A stretch of 64,000 nucleotides of DNA from Piromyces finnis (GCA_002104945.1 MCFH01000013.1:496001-560000), one strand, 5' to 3'. Shown: positions 12,548 to 34,275, counted from the stretch's first letter. Notes: a model not told the origin generated them from the sequence alone. Translations and numbers: made by a program.

Positions 12548-13305
12548 TTAAGCTCTGACCTTACGGGCACCCTTTTGTTCTCTCTTCTTGATGGCCTTAA
12601 CTGGCTTCTTGGACTTAAGAATAGCAGAAACACGGGCAGCAGCATCCTAATAATATAATATAAAAATTTTACCATTTAGAATAATTCAAATATATATAAA
12701 TAAATATTTAAAAAAAAATTCTCATGGTATTTATTTAGCATCAAATATACGCCCAGTTCTCATGTTACGAATCCAAATGGGTTCTAGCATGATGCAATGA
12801 TTATAATATAAATAATAAAAATTCACAATATACATACCTTGGAAAGGTCTGGACGGTAAGCCTTAAGGATGTTCTTTACAGCAACGGCAGAAGGACGAGC
12901 ACCTTTCTTAAGTTCGACAGTAGTGGCCTTAAGGTTCTTGTTGGCAGCCTTAGAGACGGAAACGGAAACACCCTTTTCAGTGGCACCAATGGTGATGGAC
13001 TATTATAATTATTAATATATTTATAATTAATATCCATATTTAAATAAATTTATTCTTACTATTTATATACCTTGTTGTTGGCAATACCGGAGTCTATTAT
13101 TACATTAGAAAATTATTTCAACATAAAAAATATATATTGTCAATATACAATGTCAATATTTACATTATATTCATATTATTTTATTACATTTGAAAGAGTT
13201 AAGGTTCTTAAGGTTTCCTGGTTCAGAGGAGAATTGGACACCGTTCTTCTTAACGAGGAAAGCGTTGTTGTTCTTAACAATTTGCCAGACAAGATCAGCA
13301 GACAT
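12548..13305 (-). CDS. RPL28: 60S ribosomal protein eL28
   Basis: Four exons, 13188..13305, 13071..13093, 12838..12999 and 12548..12646, give 133 residues (human 137). The protein starts [20 protein letters not shown], continues YSGIANNK (formed across the 23-nt exon) and ends with a Lys/Arg-rich tail that includes [15 protein letters not shown]. eL28 is a structural protein of the large subunit; yeast lost it, but most other fungi keep it. Codons are markedly GC-richer (AAG, GCC, CTT, GTC) than in neighbours, as expected for translational selection in a highly expressed gene. A leader intron probably precedes the ATG, and the last coding intron carries an unusually GC-rich, structured stretch. 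Assignment is confident. Confidence 0.93.
12722..12812 (-). ncRNA. Possible intron-encoded structured RNA (snoRNA-like)
   Basis: Within the 12647..12837 intron of the eL28 gene a patch of near-normal GC content interrupts otherwise pure AT sequence. On the gene strand GCATCA pairs with TGATGC about 45 nt later, and inside it CCCA pairs with TGGG. This leaves two 8-nt unpaired sides, the shape of an H/ACA pseudouridylation pocket. An ANANNA match (AAATAA) follows the stem, but no clear ACA box is seen, and no C/D box pair fits. snoRNAs often sit in introns of ribosomal protein genes. This is a hypothesis from composition and hand folding only. Confidence 0.3.
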
Positions 13306-13315
13306 GTTGATTATC

Positions 13316-13605
13316 CTATAATTATATATTTCATATTGATAATCAATTAGTTTCATTCATTTAAAAATATGCAACTTTTTCACACAATTTGATGGATTAA
13401 TAATTATATGCTAAACCTTTATTCTACTTTTATATATTTATAATCACATTTTTTTAAACCATTTTATCATTATTTAAATTCATTTACATATATTAATATC
13501 AATCCATTAAGTAATTAAACATAATTAACCATCAACATTAATGCCTATATTCACCCATTTTAATAAAATATCATATAAATAATAAAATAAAAACATAATA
13601 TTAAC
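13316..13605 (-). other. Predicted 5' leader intron of eL28
   Basis: On the gene strand AATAGAAG|GTTAAT at 13606/13605 and AATTATAG|GATAATCAACATG at 13316/13315 are good splice signals. They would put a 290-nt intron in the leader, ending ten bases before the ATG. The uL22 gene shows the same arrangement. Inferred from consensus only. Confidence 0.5.
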
Positions 13606-14872
13606 CTTCTATTACACTGTAACAATGAAAAAAAAAGAGTGATTAATACTGTTCTAGAAACAATTTTGATTTTGACTATTGAAAGTGAAAAATTAATAAG
13701 CTAACCAATCATCTTATAAACATTTTTGAATTTTTAATATTTGATTGAATAATTTTTTACAAAAAAGCGTGATTTTACTTTCTACATAAAAATATTCAAT
13801 CAAAGTATAAATATATGAAATACTTACATAGATATATAAACATCAGATAGATTTATGTATTATTTCAAATGATTTCTTTTTTTTTTTTTAATTTTTGGTA
13901 ATGAATATATTTTTTTTAAATAAATGTAAACAGAAAATATATTAAAATAATTTTAAAACTTTTTAAAATATGGACAACCTCTATATTTTACATTTTATAA
14001 TTAAAACATAATATTATTAGCTAACTTTCATATTCTACATATTCTATTATTTTATTAAATAATTTTAAGATTACATAAATACTAATTATGAACTTAATCT
14101 TTCCTTAATATTAATTTTTTTTTTTTAAAAAAACAACTTAAATATACATATTTTTGTCGGTTTTTATTATTCAATTATTTTTAAATTATTATTATTGTTA
14201 ATAATTTTTATTTTAATTAATTTATTATTTACATAGCTTTATGATGAAAATATAATAATAATAATATTATTATTATAAATATTATTAATTTATAAAATAA
14301 TATATTTTTTGATTATTATTATTATTGATTATAACGATGATTAATTGAGCTTTTTTCTTTCTTTCTTTCTTTTTTTTTTTTATTTAATTGTTGTTAATCA
14401 ACTTACTCCTATATTACTATTATTTTATGCGTTTAATTTCGCAAAGAATATTACCAAATAATTAAGATTTATTAGCTTTTGCAATAATGCTTGTGAAAAT
14501 TATTATTTTTTTTTCTTTTCCTTTTTTTTCATTCTCTCTTATTTTTCTTCTTTAATATGCAATTTATGTTAAAAATTCATATATGTATTTATTATATTAT
14601 ACAACTTTTTAAAAAATCATTACTAAATTGTCCCAGTTGATAAGAAACAATAATAATATAACACTTATTAAGTAAAAATATAAAGAAAAATGGAATTAAA
14701 AGAAAAAAATAAAATAATTGACTATTATTATTTAACTTAAAAAAAATAAAAAAATAGTAAAATTTCAAAAAAAAAAAAAGTAAAATTGAAAAACTTTAAA
14801 ATAAAAAAAAACTACAGAAATAATTGTATGTATTAATAATGTTATCATTATATATATTTTAAAAAAAAGCAA
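13606..14872. other. Intergenic upstream of eL28
   Basis: Presumed eL28 promoter and leader, then the cold-shock gene terminator. It contains simple TTA/ATA runs (14245-14330) and a TTTC run near 14355-14380. No gene is supported. Confidence 0.6.
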
Positions 14873-16237
14873 TTAATGAGTTTTTGCATTCATATTATTC
14901 ATTGTACTCATGGTTGTCATATTTGACATGGCACTCATATTATTCATATTGTTCATTGTATTCATTGTATTCATTGTATTCATAGCATTCATAGCATTCA
15001 TATTAGCAGGATATTGGTTAAAACCTGCTTGAGTAGCTTGCATATATTGATTAGCATTTTGTGTTGTAAAAGCTTGTTGATTTTGATTTTGGAATTGTTG
15101 AGGATAGAAATATTGACCATTTGGTGCAAATTGATTATTAAATTGTTGGTTAAATCCTTGTCTGAAATTTCCATTATTGAAATTTCCTTGTTGTTGCCAG
15201 TAACCTCCTTTAGTATTTTTTTAAAATTGAAACATATTAATTATAAAATAAAAATTAATAATCGTTTTAGATTATTAATATATTTAAATTTTCTATTCAA
15301 ATATTTACCTCTGAATTGGTTATTGAATTGATTCATATTGCTATTTATAAATATTAAATTAGATTTATAATAATAATGAAGTAAATATTTAAATTCTAAT
15401 AATGATAAATAATAAACAATAAGTTTCATATTATATTTTTACTTTGAACGTCCAGCTCTTGGATCTCCTTTAACTGGGCCACCATTTGGACCTGTAACAC
15501 TTGTAGCCTTTTAATTATTTGTTTTAAAAATAAAAATACGTTTATTACTTGATTTTTAGTGTGATAAATATATACATAAATTACATACTTGGAGACCCTT
15601 TGGACCTTGAACTATTTTATATTTTTTTAAAAAAATATTAATATTAATAATTTTTCGTAATATTATATATTATATAATTTATATATTTTTTATTATTCAT
15701 ACCAAGATCGAATTCAACTTCTTCACCTTCAGCTAAACTTCTAAAACCTCCATTGTTGTAAATAGAAGTATGATGAACAAAAACTATTTTTAAAATAAAA
15801 TTTATATAATTATTATCATTGTATATAATAAAATATTATTTTTAAAATTGAAATAATAATTAAATTTTTCAATAATATGATATTTAATATATTCTATAAT
15901 ATATTGTATAATATAATAATTTAATCTTTATTAATTATAAATTAAATTCTTATTTTTTTTTTTTTTTTGCTATTTCTGTTTTTAATTAAAAAGGGGTATT
16001 TTTTTAAATTATATCTATTTTTTTTTTTCAATTTATTCTTACTTTCAGCTTGAGCTCCTCCTTCAACTGGTTCATTTGGAATAATAAAACTATTCAATTT
16101 ACATACCATCAGTATTATCATTCTTTTGAAAATTTATATTATTTTTATTGATTTTTTGAAATTTATAATTACCCAAATCCTTTTTGACTGTTAAAGAATT
16201 TAACGTGTCCTGTTTTTCTGTTGTTTGGAGATGACAT
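14873..16237 (-). CDS. Cold-shock-domain RNA-binding protein with Asn/Gln/Met-rich tail
   Basis: Seven exons (16173..16237, 16043..16089, 15703..15783, 15589..15611, 15443..15507, 15309..15340, 14873..15207) give 215 residues. The first ~100 residues are a cold-shock domain: VKFFNSQKGFG|FI carries RNP1, and FVHHTSI is RNP2. They are followed by EVEFDLGVQGPKGLQ-type strands and VTGPNG. The domain binds single-stranded RNA or DNA and is typical of Y-box mRNP proteins. After a GRS/NQF linker the tail is rich in Asn, Gln, Phe and Tyr, then turns into MNTMNTMNNMNNM-style Met/Asn repeats; such tails favour condensate formation. One exon is only 23 nt. Every exon junction within the domain closes in frame. 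Family call is secure; cellular role is inferred. Confidence 0.9.
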
Positions 16238-19330
<3,093 letters not shown>

Positions 19331-20712
19331 TTACGTATTTCTTGTATATGTTGTATCTACTGATTGACATCTTCGATTACGATATGTTGATCCTAGACTA
19401 TCTAAACTTTCACTAGATTCTAAACCAAATCTTTTAATTTGGTTTATTTGGGATAGTATATACTTTTCTGGAATATCTGAATGACCTTCTTTTGATCGTG
19501 ATCTATTGAAATCAATAATATGTGAGTTATTATCACTATTTAATGCTATATAGCTAGATGACACACGAGATATATTTAATAAAGGTACTCCTTTTGGATA
19601 ATGATCACTTTGTACTGATAATGACCTTTGATAATCATTTCTTAATGATATCTTTGAAAGAACAGTTTCAGGAATAATTAATGTACCTATATCACCATTA
19701 ATATTTATTGATTTATTTTTTTATATAAAATATATTAGCATTAAAATATTTAAGACATATATATATATATTTAATTTTATTATTAAATATTAATAATAAT
19801 AGTAATACTAAAAATACATAAATAAATAAATAATTAATTTACCTGCAGCAATACTAAGTCTACGTCCAGAATTTGATTCATTTGTATTAATTGGCTTAAT
19901 ATCATCATTACTAGTTAGTGGTGATAATTCAGAATAAGAATCATTACTATCTAAAGCATTAATTATAGATTCAGAATTATCGTTCTTTGATGATAAAGTA
20001 ACTAAGTTATTCCACTTTTCGCGATTAATTCGCAAAAGTTTTACAAAAAGTTCAAAAGTAGGGATTAATTCATATATAACTTCAAAAAATGGTGTAGTAA
20101 TAAAATCATTAAAAGCTATACTGATGCCATTACGTTCAAAACGATCTCTATCCATATTTGGTGATACTGTTAAATTTAATCTTTTTTCCTCATCCCCTTG
20201 TCTCCAGAATTCTTCTACGACTCTATTACTCCATTCTTCACAAATATACCATCTATTTATTTTTGAAATATTATATATATAAGAATTATTTCATTCAATG
20301 TTAAATTATAATATATATATATTGATATAATTTTTTATTTTTTTTTTATTTTGTTTAAAAAAATTAATATTTAAACTATTGAATAAAATTATATTTACGG
20401 TCTTGCAGGATTACTTATATCAGCTGCATGTAATAAACCATTCAATATAGTTCGACGCTGCTTTTCAGATAATAGTTGATACTGTTTACGTTCTAAAATA
20501 CGAATACTTAAATTTAATTGATAAAGTTCTGTATCACTCAACCTACTTGAATTCGATGATTCCTCATATATAATATCATCATAAGATTGTTGCTGATTTT
20601 GAACTATATAATTATCAAAATTGGAATAGCCTGATAATGATTCTTGACAATAATCAAATGCCTCATCCTTCCTTCTATCATTATTGAGCTATTATAATAT
20701 TTAATTGAGAAC

Positions 20713-20754
<42 letters not shown>

Positions 20755-22325
20755 ATTTTCATTAAATAAATTGCATTAATAATTATCAGCAGAATTGATT
20801 TATTATTATTATGGATGTTATTAAAAATTATTGATATATATATAAATAAAAAAAAAAAAATTAATAATTACAATAAAATCTAAAATCTATAAATTTTAAT
20901 ATTCAATATATAAAATACCATTATTTCATTATTTTGATTTGAATTTTCCTTAAACTCTGTACTATTGATTGCTATTTGAGATTTATTAAACGTTGATTCA
21001 TCCATTTTTATAAATTCTTCATCACAATAAACCAATTGAGATGATAAATCTATATTAGTACCTTTTATTGATGATAATGATGTCAGGGTATTAGTATTTA
21101 AATTACCACTATTATTTAATGATTCATTATTTTCAATATCATTTTCCATTGTGAAAAAACATTCACTACATGGATTAAGAGTAATAGAAATATTTGTTAA
21201 TTCATCTTGAAGTTGAAAATGCGTACTCATATCAGTACTTAATATTACTTCAACTATAAGATCACAAAAATATTGTTTTATTTTTTCTTGTTTTATTTTA
21301 ATGACTTCTTCTGCTGTTTTATTATTATCTTTAACTTCTTTATCTAATAAACTAAATTCAGTACTAATGGTATTAGGAATTATAATATCTTTTGATATAT
21401 GATCAAATCTATGACTATTATATTGGTTTTCCTTATTTTCTTTTTTAGAAGTTTCTGACTTTGCACCCTGATCATCAACAGGTGCTATTGTAATGTTAGA
21501 AGAAGCATTAGGTAAGGAAACTTCGACATCATCCTTATTTTCAATACTTAAATCTGGAGTGATATTTAAATATTTGATAATATTTGATTTTTCAATAAGA
21601 TCTACTAAGCAATCAGCAGAATATTGTTCTAAAACAGATTTACCATTATATTTAATAGCTATATCTGATTTAGTATTTATTTGAAATAAATTGTTATATC
21701 CTGGATGGTGCATATCATGTCCTAAAGCAGCAATAAACATTGCTATGACTTCTAAACGTGAATATTTTAAGTACATATTTGAACGAAGTTCAGTAAACAT
21801 ATAAAAAGTCATAAAACAAACATCTGTTGCATGTTGAAATGTATGATATGGAACATCATTATATGTTGATCTAATATCTGCAATAAACTTTAAGATATGA
21901 ACTAATGAAGTCTCATCTTTTATTGCATCATACTTATTAAGCATTCCAAGAATAATACCAAAAAGCTCTATAAAAAATAAGAATAAGAATAAATAATTTT
22001 TTTAACATTATTGACTAAAATTAAATGAATAAATAATAACTCAACTAAATAATACACATACCTGATTCACTCCATTTAAAAGCATCAAAATCAATACCAG
22101 TATCTTCAAGTTGATTTTCACTAAATTTTATCATTACCTAAATTATATTATTTATTATATAATTTAATATTATGAAATGTAGATATAATAAATTGAGTTT
22201 ATTATATAATAATATTGTAAATAAATACATACATCTTTGATAATATTTAAATCATATATTGAACCAACTTCGGATTTATAATATTCCTCTCCAAAAAAAT
22301 GACTATATAAATCTTCTATTTCCAT
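19331..22325 (-). CDS. Class I 3',5'-cyclic-nucleotide phosphodiesterase
   Basis: Six exons (22233..22325, 22062..22137, 20919..21967, 20399..20688, 19843..20252, 19331..19686) give 757 residues. PDEase class I hydrolyses cAMP and/or cGMP. Metal ligands are visible: YHTFQHATDV and GHDMHHPGYNN in exon 3, and HAADISNPARP in exon 4. WYICEEWSNRV and EEFWRQGDEEKR follow, and the fold ends near INREKWNNL. Two long low-complexity inserts interrupt the catalytic domain, one after residue ~200 and one between STDMSTH and the HAADISNP half. Where other PDEs have the invariant purine-binding Gln, the aligned residue here is Ser (ISIAFNDF, S547), and the usual LExHH is LEQYS. The Ser-rich C-terminal tail holds RRLS (633-636), a PKA consensus. 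Family is sure; substrate and activity are open. Confidence 0.9.
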
Positions 22326-23176
22326 TTTATAATATTAATAGTATAAAGAAACAAACTGATATATTTTAAACTGGAAAAAAAAAAAGAAAAAAGAAAAAAA
22401 AGAAAAAACACTGTATACTCCTTTTCTTGTTATTTGTTTATAAATATATTTTTTAATTTTCTTTTTATTATTATAGTTGTTGTCGTTATTCAAACATATA
22501 TGATTATTTATTAATTCTAAAACAGTACTACTACTTTAAAATATTATTTAATTTAATGTGAATAAATAATAATAAATGAGAGTATATTATTACTTATTGT
22601 TAATATTTAATACTGTTGCTATTTATGGTTTTAAAGAATTGTACTTGTTTTATTTATAAAATCAATAATACAAAATCTATAGAATATTTATGTATAATAT
22701 AGTTAATATCTTCATTATTTAATATAATTTAAAAAAAAAACATTTCTGATGAAACAATAATATAAATATAATTTAATATAATATTGTATTTTATTCTCTC
22801 TCTAAATATACATATATAAAATAAAAATTATTACCTTTAATATCTATTTTTTCTTAAAATATTCCAAAATCAGAATTATAACCATAATATGTTAATACAT
22901 AAAAGAATATGATATATTATTTTACATTATAAAATTAGTTATTAATTGATATAAAGTATATATATAAATAGAAGTTTTAGATATAACAACTTTTAATATT
23001 TTTCTCTTAAATTGTATAAACATTATAATATTTTCAAATGAATAGTGTATACACTAATTAAATTTTCTTATATAATATTTCTTTCCGATAAAATCTTTAC
23101 AATTATTATTTTGCATTTCAATTTCCCTTATCGTTTTTGTTTTTGTTTTTGTTTTTGTTTTCCTATACTGAAATTC

Positions 23177-23207
<31 letters not shown>

Positions 23208-24942
23208 TTCAAAGTTTAAGTTTACGGAATTTAAGTATAAATATAATTGTAATTGTTCTACATAAAGTATTGACGAAATAAAAATGGTGTAGAGTAGAAA
23301 AAAAAAAATAATAATTCTGAAATTTTTCTTCTTTATTAAATTATTTATTGCTATTTAAGTTCCTTTGTTTAGAATATCCTTTTCAATTTATTTTATTTTA
23401 TTTTATTTTTTTTATTTCATTTTATTTCATTTTATTTTATTTATTTTTTTATGAAATTTTTAAAAATTTATAATGGATAGTTATATTTTTGCATTTAAAT
23501 TTTATACTCTATATAGCTTTTATTTACACTTATATATTTGAAAAAGAATTTATCACAATATTGTTATAATAATAATAATAATAATAATAAATAGTTTTTC
23601 TATTTTCATTTACCATATAAAAAAATATTGTTATAATATTTCATTCATATAATATTAAATGTTTATTTATAAATATATAAATAATAAACAATAACTTCTT
23701 TATATTATTTTAACAATTTTGAATAATATATTTTTCTTTTCTTATATTTTCTTATTTCTAAAGAAGTTATTTTTGGTAATTATGTTTTATGCCTTCTTCA
23801 TAATTTGATGTTTACATTCATTGATTTCAATTAGTAATATATAATAATAATAATAAATATATTCCTGAAGAAAATTATTAAAACATTGAAAGAGTAAATA
23901 TTATAAAAATTAAAAATTAAAAAAAAAAAATAAATAAATAAATAAATAGTATTAAACTTTTGTGTATTATATTTAATATATTATGTACGTATGTACATTT
24001 TAATATAATTTATTATTAAATAGTTTAGGATATCAATGCTTGAATTATTTATTATAAATAATTTAAATAAAAGTAATAGTGTAAAATTAGTAAATGATAA
24101 TTGTTCTTAAACTATAATTGCTAATTTAATAAGAATAAGTTAATACTAATGAATAAAATTAAATAACTAAAACTATAATAAAAATATTAATTTCTTTTTT
24201 TTTTTTTAATAAATTTAAAATTTAAAAATAAAATTAATATTTTTATTATAGTTTAGCACTTTTTTTAAAGATTATTATACTATTATTTAAAGTTTCAATA
24301 ATTATAAATAATAATCATAATTAGTTTCCAAATACTATTTTATATGACATATTTATAATGAATTTACTAATATAATTTTTTTAAATTTTTAAATATACAA
24401 ACACTATACAACTTTAATGTTTTTTCATTATATATGTATTTTCATTTACTATTATATTTCATTAGAATTTTCATATCTTAAAGTTTGAACTTGTTTTTAT
24501 TAATCATTATGAAATAACTTTCAATTTAAATAACTATAGAGAGGTAATATAAGAATAAAGAAATATTTATATATATATATATTTTAAATATAAAAAAAAA
24601 TAAAAATCAGTTTATAATACATATGAAATATTCCTATACTATAAATTTAACATAGTTGCAATACTATAATAATTATCAATTTTATTATAATAATCTAACC
24701 TTTTATATAATACCAAATTAAAATGCCGTAACCTTTATATAAATTAATTATTAAAAAGAATAATTTATTATAATAGATTTATGTAGTATTTTACATATAG
24801 ATTAATACATAATTATTTTGAAAAAAAAAGAGAAAAAAGAAAAAAGAAAAAGAAAAATAGTAAATTTATTATTTGATTATTATAATTTAATAAAAGTATA
24901 AATATTTATAATATTTAGTATAGTATAGTTATATTATATATA
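22326..24942. other. Intergenic upstream of the phosphodiesterase
   Basis: Presumed promoter of the phosphodiesterase and terminator of the TPR gene. Contains (GTTTTT)n at about 23130-23162, poly(T) at 23192-23208 and AAAAGA purine runs near 22376-22410 and 24822-24858. The 23045..23281 open frame is low-complexity Phe-rich. Nothing else is supported. Confidence 0.6.
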
Positions 24943-25197
24943 TCAATCTATTTTTTTGTTATTCTCCTTTTCATTTTCATCATTTACTATAATTACATCA
25001 TTAATAAATTTTTTTATATTTTGTTCTTGATTTGAATTTACTTTTTCTTTAATTCCTCCAGAAGCAGGGTCTGAAAAAGTTAACTTATTTTTAATAATAT
25101 TAACTTTTTCTTTCGGTATGTCTTGAAATAAGGAATCGAATAAATAAGGAGGAACTTGCTTAGCCAGAGATTTATAACAATCTGGATATTTAGATGA

Positions 25198-25277
<80 letters not shown>

Positions 25278-28200
25278 CATTATTATTATTTAATTTTTCA
25301 TCATTTTTAATTGATTCCATATATTTTGAGTAGTCTTTTTTTAGTTGGTTTTGTTCTATTTTTTTTTGTTTTCTATCTTTAATAACCTTTTCAGCTTCTA
25401 ATGTCGTTGTTGGAGGATTTTTTAATATTTTTTGTGGATGGAATGCAGGAATTCTTTGTTGATTTGCTACATTGAAATTAGTTTCTATTTGTTCTAACAA
25501 TAAGATAGCGTTTTTATTTTCAGGATCAAGATTTAGTGCAACCCATAAATCTTCTGTTGCTTTGGCAAAGTCCTATATTATTTTTTTAACATATAATTTA
25601 TATTAATATTAATTGATAATTAAATAATCTATTATTTTATAATTCAATTTACATTCAAGTGCATATAACATTTTGCTCTTCCAATGTAGAAGTTAATATC
25701 AAATGAATAGTACGATATAGCCTATTAATTATTAATTTTTAATTTATTAATATCAATATTTAATGAGTTTTAAAATTAATAACTTGGTTAAATATACCTT
25801 GGTAAATTGTTTAACAGATTCTTCAAACCTTAATTCTTTATAATCATTATATGCATAACATGAAATGATAATACCACATATTCTAGTAATCTCTATCCAC
25901 TCCTGTTTTTCTTCATCTGTTAATATCTTCTTTTTTGAATATACATTAATTATTTTTTTATACTCGATAAATGCTCTGTCAATTTCATTTTTTGTTAAGT
26001 AACAATCTTTATAGAATTATATAATAAACTAATTATTAATAAAACAATTACTTATTGTTATAAGTCTATTATATATAATTTAATAATTTACCTCCAAGAT
26101 TTCTTAAAATGGTTGTATTTAATGGATTATATTCCAATCCATGTATTAATAATTCAATTGATTTAGTTATATTTCCAATTCTAATAATATACATTATATT
26201 GGTTATGTGTTATTTAATTGCTTTTACAAAATATAGATATGAATATTTTAAAAAATTTAAAAGTAAAATACCTAAATGAATTTGTAGCATATTGATTATA
26301 AATAGTAGACAAATGTTCTTGAATAATTAAATCTTTTTCCGTATCGTGTTTAATTTCATATAAAATATAATTAAAATCATTTATTGATTCATCAAACTTT
26401 TCAATATCACATAATAATAAACCTCTGTATTAATAAAATGTGATTTTAGCATTAATTATATTTTATTTTATATTTATTATAAATTTCTAAAATTATCAAT
26501 AAATACTTTTTAAATATATTTTATTATTTTTTTTATTCACAATACCTTTTAAAATATAGTAACCAATCTTCTGGGTCTAATTTGATTGCTAAATCTAAAA
26601 AGCTAATGGCTATATCAAAATGCTCTTTCTGAACCATTTCATCAGCTCTTATTTTATAATATGTTGTCATATTAATTATATATTTATTGAGCGGTTCCAA
26701 TTCTGGGTGATTTGGATTCAATGCTAATATTTTCAGTCTATCTTTATTTACTAATGAAACCTGCATAATTAATATACGGTATAATTATTAAATAAAATGT
26801 AATGAAATTAATAAAAATAATAAATTATTAACCTTACTTCATTATTCATTTGATAGAATTTTGCTCTAATAACATAATAATTTGCATTATCGTTTTCATT
26901 ATTAATGCATTCATTGATATAATAAAGAGCATTTTCTCTATCTTGTATTTCAATGTAAATACAAGTTCTACAATATTATATAATATATTTTATAATTAAT
27001 TTTTTTAGTATAAAGTTAATAATAAAAAATTAAAAATTAAATAATCAAAAATATAATACATACAAGATGAAATTAACATGAGGATAGTCTTTATTTATGT
27101 CTAAAATTTTATTAAAACAATTTAATGCTTGATCATAAATTCCATTATCAACATAAAGTTGACCACTGCAAAAGAGTGCTTTACACAATCTTTTGGATAC
27201 AAATTGACTATAGCAAAATGGCTCTGCTGTAATTGAATTTTTTTTTTTTATACCTAATTTATTTTCATTACTATATTGATTTTCAGATATAGCCTCTATT
27301 AGTTCCTTGCTTTGTTTTTTTTTATTATTATATTTTGTAACACTATTTCTTTTTTTAGTTACTGCTTTTTTTTCTTCATTAGTTATTTTTAATTCTTTAT
27401 TTTCATCTTTTTTTGAATATAAATGTGTTTTTACCTTCTTTTTTTTAATTTTTTTTTTGTTTTCAGTACTTTTAGATGGTTGAACAGGTTCATTAGTGTT
27501 ATTTTCAATGTTTTCATCATTTTTATTATTTTCTTTAATATTTTCAATATTTTCATTTCTTTCATTAATTATTTTTTCATTATTTATCATTTCATTATTA
27601 TTTAGACTATCATTGTCCGACATTTCTTCTTTTTTAATGTCAATAGTTTCATCTTTAATATCATCCTGATTTTCATTTATTGGTTTATTATTACTATCAT
27701 ATTTAATAATTAAAATATCTTTTTTATTTTTTATACTAGGACTTCTTTTCTTTACTCTTTTTATACTATTTTTTCTTTTAGATATTTTTTTCAATTTCAA
27801 TTTAGAATTTTGCTGCTCTTCTGTTTCTTCTTCTTCAGTTTTCTCTTCAAAATTAGTGATATTATTATAGATACTATTTAATTCTTCCAATTTTTCATTA
27901 TCTGTTTCTATTACATTATTATATTCATTTTTTTCATTGTCTTTTTGAGAAAATAATAATAATTCATTTTGTAATATTTTTTTATCTTTTTGAGATATTT
28001 CTTCTTTATTTAATTCTTCAACTTTTTCTTGTTCTTTAATGCTTTTAATCTTTTTTAAACATACCATGTAGTTTACTATAGCATTGTCTGCTTGTCCTAT
28101 TAACATATATGCCTCTGCCCTTTGAAAGAAAAAAGCTGGTTCTTTATTGTTTAAATAAATTGCTCTTGTATAATATGAGATTGCTCTATTAATTTGTTTG

Positions 28201-28357
28201 TTATTAAAGCAGTCATTTCCATAATTAAAGCTATTATATACATATATATAAAATTGTAAGTTATTATTTTTTAATATGAAAATTTTAATAATTCTTACTT
28301 TTCATAAGATTTGTCATAAATATTTTTTAATATAATATTTTTTCTTATTACTTCCAT
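24943..28357 (-). CDS. TTC16-like tetratricopeptide repeat protein
   Basis: Nine exons (28299..28357, 27064..28230, 26838..26967, 26546..26760, 26272..26424, 26092..26180, 25798..26006, 25653..25721, 24943..25572) give 906 residues. TPR units are clear: NKQINRAISYYTRAIYLNNK then FFQRAEAYMLIGQADNAI at the start, DNGIYDQALNCFNKILDINK, FDIAISFLDLAIKLDPEDW, and SFDINFYIGRAKCYMHLNDF with ALNLDPENK near the end. A ~230-residue Lys/Glu/Asn-rich insert separates the first TPR from the rest, and poly-Asn follows the last. Repeat order and spacing resemble animal TTC16, a little-studied testis/cilium-associated protein; that link is from memory of the family. TPRs scaffold protein complexes. It is divergent to the CCDC180-like gene across a 286-bp spacer, suggesting co-regulation during zoospore formation. 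TPR nature is sure; orthology is tentative. Confidence 0.75.
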
Positions 28358-28643
28358 TTCTTATAATATTTTTATTGTAATAGTAGCTTTAAACATAATA
28401 TCGTATATTGTTCAAAGAAAAAAATACTATATATATATATTTTTTTAAAATAATATATATTAAAATTTTAATTTAATATATAAATTAAAAAAGTTATTTT
28501 TTTTTTTAAAACTATTATTTAAAATTTTTAAGATTTAAAACGATATTATAAAAACTATTTATTTTTAATTTTTTTTTACAATTAATTAATAATTAAGTAA
28601 AAATGCATATATAATAATTAAATTGATAATATTATTTACAAAA
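28358..28643. promoter_or_regulatory. Shared bidirectional promoter region
   Basis: Only 286 bp separate the ATGs of the divergent TTC16-like and CCDC180-like genes, so their promoters must overlap or abut. The sequence is almost pure A/T with TA and poly(T) runs. I looked for an RFX X-box (GTTGCC...GGCAAC) and did not find one. Confidence 0.5.
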
Positions 28644-34223
<5,580 letters not shown>

Positions 34224-34275
34224 TTAAAAAAAATAAAAATAAAAATAAAATAAAATAAAATAAAATAAAATAAAA

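Noticed and set aside
12476-12658. Plus-strand open frame over eL28
   Set aside because: Antisense to the last exon of eL28.
23045-23281. Phe-rich open frame
   Set aside because: Low complexity from GTTTTT and poly(T) runs; no coding signature.
28358-28643. RFX X-box in the shared promoter of the ciliary gene pair
   Set aside because: No GTTGCC/GGCAAC-like inverted repeat found on either strand.
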